Source: JAHJDO01 sp030671985 [NCBI: bacterium]
GTDB lineage: Bacteria; JAHJDO01
NCBI GenBank assembly: GCA_030671985.1
Contig: DAOVHI010000100.1
Span: 1-5,164, forward strand
Direction of reading: 5' to 3'
DNA length: 5,164 nucleotides
The translations under genes and the position numbers were made by a program. The notes beneath the pieces are model-generated. The model was not told the DNA's origin and made no database searches. It saw only the letters and a list, made by a program, of their open reading frames with translations. Positions 1 through 5,164 of this stretch are shown here, one piece after another (the stretch's first letter is position 1; every line of letters starts with the position of its first letter).

Positions 1-766
1 ATCTGTGATACATAAGCCGCATGGAATAGTTCTCTTGACAGGACCTACGGGGAGCGGAAAGACTACAACATTATATGCGTGTTTAAGTAAAATAAACGAT
101 AGTTCGAAAAAAATAGTAACAATAGAAGACCCTATTGAGTATCAGTTAAAAGGTATTTCTCAGATTCAAGTGCTACCTAAAATAGATTTAACGTTTGCCA
201 GAGGTCTGCGTTCAATGCTTCGACATGATCCTGACATCATGATGGTAGGAGAAATACGAGATTTTGAAACGGCAGAAACAACAATACGAACCGCTCTTAC
301 AGGACATCTGGTTTTCTCTACGTTACATACAAATGATGCGGCAGGAGCAATAACAAGGCTTCTTGACATGGGAATAGAAGCGTTTTTGTTGGCGTCATCT
401 ATTGAATGCATAATAGCGCAGAGACTTATTAGAGTTATATGTGAGGATTGCAAAGAGACTGCTAAAAATTCTGCTGTGCAGAAAAGAAGTTTGGGAATCC
501 CGCAAGAAGTAAAAATATTTGTTGGAAAAGGGTGCGAGAAGTGTAGATTTACAGGTTTTAAAGGCAGAACGGCAATACATGAGATGCTGGTAATTAATGA
601 TAAAATTCGCGAGCTTATAGTAAAGCAGACATCCGCTAATATAATCAGAGATAAAGCTATTTTGCAGGGAATGAAGACACTGCGTCAGGATGGATTAGAC
701 AAAGTTTGTAAGGGAATTACGACCATTGAAGAAGTTCTTCGAGTAACACAGCAGGAGGAGAAGTAG
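1..766 (+). CDS. gspE: Type II secretion ATPase GspE, C-terminal part (5' end cut by window)
   Basis: This is the cytoplasmic hexameric ATPase that powers pseudopilus assembly in type II secretion. The reading frame is open from base 2, so the GTG at 5 is an internal Val codon and not the start. Numbering residues from that Val, the Walker A motif GPTGSGKT is at 13-20, the Asp box TIEDPIEY at 39-46, Walker [11 protein letters not shown] at 77-86 and the His box [14 protein letters not shown] at 99-112. Two CxxC pairs (C146/C149 and C177/C180) form the tetracysteine zinc-binding element typical of GspE and PilB-type ATPases. Full GspE proteins are about 500-570 residues, so roughly 250-300 N-terminal residues lie outside the window. 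The gene ends with TAG three bases before gspF. A PilB-type pilus ATPase has the same motifs, but the gspF-K neighbours favour GspE. All catalytic motifs visible here look intact. Confidence 0.96.
   Translation, partial: SVIHKPHGIVLLTGPTGSGKTTTLYACLSKINDSSKKIVTIEDPIEYQLKGISQIQVLPKIDLTFARGLRSMLRHDPDIMMVGEIRDFETAETTIRTALTGHLVFSTLHTNDAAGAITRLLDMGIEAFLLASSIECIIAQRLIRVICEDCKETAKNSAVQKRSLGIPQEVKIFVGKGCEKCRFTGFKGRTAIHEMLVINDKIRELIVKQTSANIIRDKAILQGMKTLRQDGLDKVCKGITTIEEVLRVTQQEEK
753..760 (+). promoter_or_regulatory. Ribosome binding site of gspF
   Basis: AGGAGGAG lies inside the last codons of gspE, ending 9 bases before the ATG at 770. It fixes the gspF start and indicates translation coupled to gspE. 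Confidence 0.85.
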
Positions 767-769
767 TTT

Positions 770-1981
770 ATGCCTGTTTTCTCTTACAAAGCGAAACAAG
801 GTCCTAAAAAAGTGATATCAGGAGTCATTGAAGCAGAAAATCAAGACATTGCTCTAAGCAGACTGGATAAAAAGGGTTACTTTGTTTTGTCTATAAGCGC
901 AGAAAAAGAGAAAACTAATTTTAAGTCCGGTCTTGGAATTTTTCAGCGTATCAACTTAAAGCATATCAGCTTATTCACCAGACAGTTATCGGATTTATTG
1001 GATGCAGGGGTTCCTCTATTGGCATCAATAGACATACTATCAAAACAAGCGGACAATACGCTTTTTGGCAGAGTTCTGGATGGAATATACACGGATATTA
1101 AGGATGGCAAGAGTCTATCGGAATCATTAGCTAAATATCCCAAGCTTTTTTCTCCGCTTTATATCAATATGGTTGCTTCCGGCGAGACAGGCGGGATATT
1201 AGAGTGCGTTCTGTCAAGACTTGCGGATTTTTACGAGAAAGAGGATGAAATAAAATCAAAAATAAAAGCGGCTCTCACCTATCCTATATTTATGTTCTTT
1301 GCCGGAATAAGCACGATTATAGTGCTTTTAACGTTTGTAATTCCTAAATTGGTAGTTATGTTTGAAGATATGGGACAAAAATTGCCTTTGCCAACGCGAG
1401 TTTTGGTATCTTCAAGTAGTTTCATTGTTGAATTTTGGTGGGTTCCTATTGCGATTATATTTCTAGTTGTAATTCTTTTTAAACGGCTAAGGAATACAAG
1501 TGAAGGGGGACTAATAATAGACAAGTGGAAGCTTACAGTTCCTCTAGCCGGTAAACTTGTTCAGAAGGTTGAGATAAGCCGTTTTTCCAGAACGCTTGCA
1601 ACTTTGCTCGAAAATGGAGTGCCGATTCTGCAGTCTTTGAACATAGTAAAGAATACTATCGTTAACAAGGCTATATCCGGAGAGATAGATAGAGCGGCTA
1701 AGGACGTCTCGGAGGGGAATAAACTTGCAGCCAGTCTCGGGAAAGGGGTATGGATTCCTATTTTTGTAACAAACATGATTGCTGTTGGAGAAGAAAGCGG
1801 GTCTCTGGAGAAGACTTTATTGAAAATATCCGATACGTATGCTCGACAGGTTGATAAAACGACGAAGACCATAACTTCATTGCTGGAACCTGCAATGATT
1901 CTTATTATGGGATCTATTGTAGGATTTATAGTAATAAGTATGCTTTTACCGATATTTCAAATAAACATTCTAATACACTAG
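770..1981 (+). CDS. gspF: Type II secretion inner-membrane platform protein GspF
   Basis: GspF is the polytopic inner-membrane protein that links the GspE ATPase to pseudopilus growth. At 403 residues it matches the usual length of about 400. It shows the duplicated T2SSF domain. The first copy begins near residue 69 (FTRQLSDLLDAGVPLL) and carries the VASGETGG signature at 135-142. The second begins near 272 (FSRTLATLLENGVPIL) and carries IAVGEESGSLE at 337-347. Hydrophobic segments at about 172-192, 218-238 and 372-395 fit the three known membrane helices, with the two T2SSF domains mostly cytoplasmic. The start is set by an AGGAGG site 11 bases upstream. It follows gspE by 3 bases, and its TAG stop overlaps the ribosome binding site of gspG. 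The family also includes PilC of type IV pili; the neighbours decide for GspF. Confidence 0.97.
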   Translation: MPVFSYKAKQGPKKVISGVIEAENQDIALSRLDKKGYFVLSISAEKEKTNFKSGLGIFQRINLKHISLFTRQLSDLLDAGVPLLASIDILSKQADNTLFGRVLDGIYTDIKDGKSLSESLAKYPKLFSPLYINMVASGETGGILECVLSRLADFYEKEDEIKSKIKAALTYPIFMFFAGISTIIVLLTFVIPKLVVMFEDMGQKLPLPTRVLVSSSSFIVEFWWVPIAIIFLVVILFKRLRNTSEGGLIIDKWKLTVPLAGKLVQKVEISRFSRTLATLLENGVPILQSLNIVKNTIVNKAISGEIDRAAKDVSEGNKLAASLGKGVWIPIFVTNMIAVGEESGSLEKTLLKISDTYARQVDKTTKTITSLLEPAMILIMGSIVGFIVISMLLPIFQINILIH

Positions 1982-1985
1982 GAGG
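1980..1985 (+). promoter_or_regulatory. Ribosome binding site of gspG, overlapping the gspF stop codon
   Basis: AGGAGG shares its first two bases with the gspF TAG stop and sits 7 bases before the ATG at 1993. No such site precedes the in-frame ATG at 2014. It therefore supports the longer 12-residue leader of GspG. Confidence 0.85.
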
Positions 1986-1992
1986 AAATAAA

Positions 1993-2436
1993 ATGTCAAA
2001 TACCAAATGCCAAATGTTGAAAAAAGGGTTCACTCTGATAGAGCTCATGCTTGTTGTTGTTATTATTGGTGTACTCATTGCAATGGTAGCTCCAAGACTT
2101 GCGGGTAGATCAAAAGAGGCAAGAGTTACAGCGGCTAAGGCGGATATTGACGCAAATATTGCAGTAGCCTTAGAGTTGTTTGAACTGGATAATGGCAGGT
2201 ATCCTGCATCTGAAGAGGGACTTAATGCGTTGCGCGGGAAACCTTCGGATCTTGAGAGCTGGAAGGGTCCTTACATTAAGAAAAGAATTCCGGTTGATCC
2301 ATGGGGAAATCCATATCAATATAAGTGTCCCGGAGAACATGGCGATGATTATGATCTCTTCTCCTGCGGACCGGATAGAGTGGTTGGTGGAGGAGATGAT
2401 GTTACTAATTGGGAAGAGGGCGCATCAGGCGAATGA
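1993..2436 (+). CDS. gspG: Major pseudopilin GspG
   Basis: GspG is the main subunit of the T2SS pseudopilus. It is inserted in the inner membrane, processed by a prepilin peptidase and polymerised by GspE/GspF. The 147-residue precursor has a 12-residue leader ending KKG, then FTLIE, so cleavage is expected after Gly12 and the conserved Glu5 of the mature protein is Glu17. A hydrophobic helix (about 13-33) follows. The soluble domain shows the family signatures YPASEEGLNAL (70-80), WKGPYIKKRIPVDPWGNP (90-107) and an acidic C-terminal loop around 124-140 (SCGPDRVVGGGDDVTNW) that corresponds to the known calcium-binding loop of GspG. Two cysteines, C112 and C125, flank the entry to this loop and might pair in the periplasm. 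The leader is partly encoded by a heptamer repeat. The strong AGGAGG site supports the ATG at 1993. Confidence 0.97.
   Translation: MSNTKCQMLKKGFTLIELMLVVVIIGVLIAMVAPRLAGRSKEARVTAAKADIDANIAVALELFELDNGRYPASEEGLNALRGKPSDLESWKGPYIKKRIPVDPWGNPYQYKCPGEHGDDYDLFSCGPDRVVGGGDDVTNWEEGASGE
1997..2017 (+). repeat. Three-copy heptamer tandem repeat inside the gspG leader
   Basis: CAAATAC, CAAATGC and CAAATGT lie end to end, 21 bases or exactly seven codons in total. They fill most of the codons between the start ATG and the KKG cleavage motif, giving the residues N-T-K-C-Q-M within the leader. Because 3 x 7 is divisible by 3, gain or loss of three units keeps frame, whereas one unit would not. Confidence 0.75.
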
Positions 2437-2909
2437 AGATGCGGGGAAAAGGGTTTACCTTTATTGAGGTGATTCTGGTTATCAGTATACTCGGTATTCT
2501 TACAGCTATATCTACTCCTCTGTTTAGGCGCACTTTTGATGACTTGCAGGTTAGAAACTTCTGTCGAGATGTATCGAAGCTTAGCAAGTATGTGCAGGAG
2601 AGAGCGATTATGGAGCAGATGATTCACAGAATAGATTTTGATGCTGATAACAACGAATACTGGGTCAGCATAGCAAAAGATCCATTAAATCCGGAAAAGT
2701 TTATCAGATTAAATAACAAGTTTGGCAGAATGAGAAGGTTCTCTTCTAACATAGTTTTGGAGTGTGTCAAACCACATGCAGTATTCTACCCTGATGGAAG
2801 AGCTGATGAATTAATAATATATGCATCAGGCGCAGACGGCGAAGTTTATACTTTAACTAATAAAGAGACTACAGGTTATGTCAAAATATTTAACTATCGA
2901 AAAGAATAA
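2433..2909 (+). CDS. gspH: Minor pseudopilin GspH
   Basis: This is a minor pseudopilin thought to join the tip complex to the GspG filament. The chosen start at 2433 overlaps the gspG stop as ATGA, giving 158 residues and a short leader MKMRGKG. Cleavage is expected after Gly7, leaving FTFIE with the conserved Glu at residue 12. The hydrophobic helix spans about 8-30. The C-terminal part has the GspH-like pattern VFYPDGRADELIIY (117-130), followed by a last beta-rich stretch. The ribosome binding site is weak (GAGGG too far upstream), so translation probably depends on ribosomes finishing gspG. A TTG at 2409 would add 8 residues but lacks support, and an ATG at 2439 is also possible. H is separated from other minor pseudopilins mainly by its position between G and I and by the FYPDG motif. 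Confidence 0.88.
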   Translation: MKMRGKGFTFIEVILVISILGILTAISTPLFRRTFDDLQVRNFCRDVSKLSKYVQERAIMEQMIHRIDFDADNNEYWVSIAKDPLNPEKFIRLNNKFGRMRRFSSNIVLECVKPHAVFYPDGRADELIIYASGADGEVYTLTNKETTGYVKIFNYRKE

Positions 2910-3237
2910 AAAAGGCTTTCTTCTTTTTGAGGCAATGATCACAGTGGTCGTTTTATCTCTCGGTTTGGTAATTATCATACATTCATTTATTAGCTGTTTG
3001 AATGGTACAAAAGCCATTGTAAATTACGTAGATGCCGGTTTCTATTTGGAAAGAAAGATGTGGGATATAGAGAATGGATTAGAAGATACGTATGGAGAAG
3101 ATGAGAAATACAGGTGGCAATTGGACAGGAATGTTATTGAAGATACTGACCTGAGTGAAGCTGTATTGAGCGTGTCATGGGAGCAGAATAATATTGAAAA
3201 AGAATTAACTCTCACAACATATCTTGAGAAGAAATGA
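2878..3237 (+). CDS. gspI: Minor pseudopilin GspI
   Basis: GspI is a small minor pseudopilin that forms the tip trimer with GspJ and GspK. The 119-residue product fits the usual 110-130. A basic leader ending NKKG gives cleavage after Gly13, then FLLFE with the conserved Glu at residue 18, and a hydrophobic helix at about 14-37. The family usually has FTLLE; the Thr and one Leu are replaced here. In the rest, a conserved-looking stretch around 55-65 (FYLERKMWDIE) and a WxL/VSW beta region match the GspI pattern of residues after the helix. The gene starts 32 bases before the gspH stop, the largest overlap in the operon, and overlaps gspJ by 4 bases (ATGA). Only a weak AGG precedes the ATG, and I see no better start before the leader motif. 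Confidence 0.88.
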   Translation: MSKYLTIEKNKKGFLLFEAMITVVVLSLGLVIIIHSFISCLNGTKAIVNYVDAGFYLERKMWDIENGLEDTYGEDEKYRWQLDRNVIEDTDLSEAVLSVSWEQNNIEKELTLTTYLEKK

Positions 3238-3767
3238 AAAAAGGGTTTACATTATTGGAATTATTAGTTGCAATAATGATTTTTGCTGTGGTCGTCAGCG
3301 CAGTATACAGTACCCTGTATTCAGGCATCAAGGTATGGAACAAAGGTGATGCTCACACACGCTTTCCCGAGTCCTCGCAAATGGCGCTCAATGGAATAAT
3401 AAAAGACATCAGAAACGTGGTCAGGTTCTCTGGGATTAAGTTTGAGGGGGAAAAGAATAGTATTTCAATGCCGGTGATAAAGAGTGGGATATGTAAAGTC
3501 GGCTATTATTTAGATAATGATAAAGTAATGAGAGATATCCGGACGTATCCTGAGAGTTTAAGCGAACAAACGAATGAACGAGAACTGGTTTCCGGCATTC
3601 AGGAACTGGTTTTTTCCTATTGTGACGGAGAGAAAGAATGGAAAGATTCATGGGGGGAAGACAATTTTCCGTATGCAGTGAAATTGTCAATTAAGAGCAA
3701 GGAAGGGAATATTCTTGAGGCAATAACAGAAGTTCCAATATTTGATACGGAGATAACGCATGAATAA
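3234..3767 (+). CDS. gspJ: Minor pseudopilin GspJ
   Basis: GspJ is a minor pseudopilin of the T2SS tip complex with GspI and GspK. It has 177 residues, somewhat shorter than the common 190-220. The leader is minimal (MKKG); cleavage after Gly4 exposes FTLLE with the conserved Glu at residue 9, and the helix covers about 5-28. The C-terminal block VSGIQELVFSYCDG (119-132) followed by W-x-x-S-W and PYAVKLSI (146-153) is the recognisable GspJ signature. The start overlaps the gspI stop as ATGA, with a GAGAAG site a few bases upstream. The last 8 bases overlap gspK. It belongs to the same coupled operon. Confidence 0.92.
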   Translation: MKKGFTLLELLVAIMIFAVVVSAVYSTLYSGIKVWNKGDAHTRFPESSQMALNGIIKDIRNVVRFSGIKFEGEKNSISMPVIKSGICKVGYYLDNDKVMRDIRTYPESLSEQTNERELVSGIQELVFSYCDGEKEWKDSWGEDNFPYAVKLSIKSKEGNILEAITEVPIFDTEITHE

Positions 3768-4743
3768 ACGTGGTTCAATTCTGATCATAACCTTATGGAT
3801 TTTAGCTATTCTGTCTCTTTTGGCAATTAGTTTTGCTCATCACACAGCTGTCGGCATAAAGCTTACTGAGTATCATATCAGCAGTCTCAAGAATTTATAT
3901 ATATGTAAGGCGGGTATTAAGAGAGTCCGCTGTGAATTAAATACAGATAAAGAGTACGACTCTCTTAATGATTCATGGAGCAGTAATCAGGAAGCATTTA
4001 AGAATGTATGTGTAGGAGACGGCGCGTTTACAGTCAGTTATCAGATGGAAGATGATAATAAAGACATGATCACTGTATATGGGATGATTGACGAGGAGAG
4101 AAAGATTAATATTAACAAACTTGTTAAAAACGGTGTTCGGGATGGAGTTAGATTAAGCCAGATGAAAAAACTTTTTGAGATACTTGATATAGATACAGTA
4201 ATTGCAGATTATATTATTGACTGGCTTGATTCAGATTCAGATTCTCAAGTAGATGGAGAAGAAGATTTCTATCAGGGCTTGAGTGATCCTTATCATTGCA
4301 AAAACGATTCAATTGAGTGTTTAGAGGAGATGTACTTGATAAGGGGAGTTACAACTGAGATATTTAAAAAACTGAAACCATATATCACAATTTACGGAGA
4401 CGGGAAGATCAATATAAACACCGCGGGAAAAGAAATTTTCATGAGTCTGGGAATGGATGATGGGCTCGCGCAGAAAATCTTAGACTACAGAAGTCAGGAC
4501 GGAGGAGAAGATGATTTATATTCTTTCAAAACGCTTAGAAGTATTATCCCGAATTTAGATTTAACATCTAAGCAAAAACAGACATTAACAGCTCTCATAC
4601 CAGGATATCTGACTGTGTGTTCAAGTGTTTTTACAGTAAACGTGATAAGCGTATTGAATAATAACAAACTTGCAAAAAGAGTGAATGTAATCTTACAAAG
4701 AGAAAAAGGCAATATAAAGATAAAATACTGGCATGAAAGCTAA
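3760..4743 (+). CDS. gspK: Minor pseudopilin GspK (tip protein)
   Basis: GspK is the large minor pseudopilin that caps the pseudopilus tip. The 327 residues fit the family. The leader MNKRG precedes SILIITLWILAIL; as usual for GspK, the conserved Glu5 of other pseudopilins is missing (Thr here). The hydrophobic helix runs about 6-27. The inserted domain shows KININKL (115-121), IIDWLD (152-157), an acidic loop to GEEDFY (166-171), DPYHCKN (176-182) and LEEMYLIRGVT (188-198). Then comes ITIYGDGKININTAGKE, the typical entry to the second domain, with a helix-hairpin-helix-like part LGMDDGLAQKILDYR (230-244). The acidic loop resembles an EF-hand, and GspK is known to bind calcium. A GGAG site 7 bases before the ATG supports the start. 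It is the last gene of the operon and ends 11 bases from the end of a convergent gene. Confidence 0.95.
   Translation: MNKRGSILIITLWILAILSLLAISFAHHTAVGIKLTEYHISSLKNLYICKAGIKRVRCELNTDKEYDSLNDSWSSNQEAFKNVCVGDGAFTVSYQMEDDNKDMITVYGMIDEERKININKLVKNGVRDGVRLSQMKKLFEILDIDTVIADYIIDWLDSDSDSQVDGEEDFYQGLSDPYHCKNDSIECLEEMYLIRGVTTEIFKKLKPYITIYGDGKININTAGKEIFMSLGMDDGLAQKILDYRSQDGGEDDLYSFKTLRSIIPNLDLTSKQKQTLTALIPGYLTVCSSVFTVNVISVLNNNKLAKRVNVILQREKGNIKIKYWHES
4228..4245 (+). repeat. Three-copy hexamer tandem repeat in gspK (Asp-Ser repeats)
   Basis: GATTCA GATTCA GATTCT are consecutive and in frame, encoding D-S-D-S-D-S at GspK residues 157-162. The repeat lies within the acidic, probably calcium-binding loop. 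Frame is preserved by any change in copy number. Confidence 0.8.
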
Positions 4744-4754
4744 AGCGGAATTTA

Positions 4755-5164
4755 TCAAAAAATACTTCCCTGATATAACATCTTAAAAAAATCACTAACA
4801 GGGAGTACATCCAAGTCATCATAATGATACCTTCTATTACCTGTATAAACACCTATCATTTTATCAATATGAATGCTCTTAGTCTTTTATTAGGGAACGC
4901 ATTGGATTTTCCCATTTCCTCTGCCATTTGGCAGCGGTTTTTACTTCAATACAAACAACATGCGCGCAGGATGTCTGCTGACGTTTTTTAGTTTCAATAA
5001 CAAAATCAATTTCCATACCGCTTCCTGTACGATAAAAACTAATAGGTCTGTTCTTGTTTTGAATGTGGTTGTATATTCTCAGTTCATGAAAAATCATACT
5101 TTCTAATGCTATCTCTTTCCAGAGTCTGTCAACATGGTCAAAAAGAAGACCTGCCGCAGCCCTG
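4755..5164 (-). pseudogene. AAA ATPase with DUF4143 domain, C-terminal part, frameshifted; 5' end outside window
   Basis: Read on the - strand, the frame is open from the window edge (about 5163) to TAA at 4881-4879. It contains FHELRIYN, FYRTGSGMEIDFVIE and CIEVKTAAKW, the pattern of the DUF4143 C-terminal domain of AAA ATPases. That domain belongs to the PD-(D/E)xK nuclease-like fold; candidate core residues are the Glu at 5013-5011, the Asp at 5007-5005 and the ExK at 4947-4939. The expected end of the domain continues in another frame: from about 4880 it reads SIHIDKMIGVYTGNRRYHYD, then DLDVLPVSDFFKMLYQGSIF, and stops at TGA 4757-4755. The two pieces join with a +1 shift near 4878-4890, as if one base had been inserted, for example an extra A in the AAAA run. 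The N-terminal ATPase part with Walker motifs is not visible. Identity rests on family recognition from memory. The frame break could be real decay or a sequencing error. The family's cellular role is poorly defined. Confidence 0.8.

Noticed and set aside
5-7. GTG that could be taken as the start of gspE
   Set aside because: The frame is open to the window edge and the residues just after it lead directly into the Walker A motif, so the real gene extends well upstream.
2409-2432. TTG start adding 8 residues (GRGRIRR) to GspH
   Set aside because: The ATG at 2433 overlaps the gspG stop as ATGA, in keeping with the gspI/gspJ junction, and gives a typical short prepilin leader.
2180-2467. Overlapping + strand frame across gspG and gspH
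   Set aside because: It is a shadow of gspG in another frame with no family resemblance, while gspG itself is unambiguous.
4763-4807. Inverted repeat TACTTCCCTG (4763-4772) and CAGGGAGTA (4799-4807) as a possible terminator
   Set aside because: The loop is about 26 bases, one arm has a bulge, there is no T-tract after either arm, and both arms lie in recognisable DUF4143 coding sequence.
4631-4852. Hydrophobic 73-residue - strand frame that looks like a small membrane protein
   Set aside because: It is an out-of-frame reading of the DUF4143 3' end running into the antisense of gspK. The family match lies in the adjacent frame.
4879-4890. Programmed +1 frameshifting to join the two DUF4143 frames
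   Set aside because: There is no known slippery motif such as CTT TGA C with an upstream ribosome-binding-like stimulator. A single inserted base in an A run is simpler.

Overview
This window carries most of a type II secretion system (T2SS) pseudopilus operon on the + strand. Its tail is met head-on by a frame-disrupted gene for an ATPase of the AAA/DUF4143 type on the - strand. The DNA is AT-rich, densely packed and uses good AGGAGG ribosome binding sites. A T2SS implies an outer-membraned (Gram-negative-type) bacterium. The style of the pseudopilins and the base composition suggest an uncultivated lineage such as Omnitrophota or a relative, but that is a low-confidence guess.

Layout: positions 1-766 hold the C-terminal half of the secretion ATPase GspE, cut by the window edge. 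Positions 770-1981 hold GspF, the inner-membrane platform protein. Positions 1993-2436 hold the major pseudopilin GspG. The minor pseudopilins GspH (2433-2909), GspI (2878-3237), GspJ (3234-3767) and GspK (3760-4743) follow. Gaps between genes are 3 and 11 bases and then become overlaps of 4, 32, 4 and 8 bases, so all seven genes are almost certainly one translationally coupled operon in the classical E-F-G-H-I-J-K order. GspE hydrolyses ATP at the cytoplasmic face and GspF transmits the work. GspG polymerises into the pseudopilus, and the H/I/J/K group is expected to form and prime its tip.

The operon stops at gspK: no gspL, gspM or other T2SS gene follows on the + strand. Eleven bases after gspK lies the stop of a convergent gene (5164 down to 4755). 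Its translation matches the C-terminal DUF4143 region of AAA ATPases, but only if one frame change is made near 4880. There is no intergenic stretch over 300 bases, and I see no RNA genes, CRISPR or insertion sequences.

The points most worth a second look are the frameshift in the DUF4143 gene, a three-copy heptamer tandem repeat that forms part of the GspG leader peptide, and an EF-hand-like acidic loop in GspK encoded by a hexamer tandem repeat. I did not find evidence for a wholly new system here.
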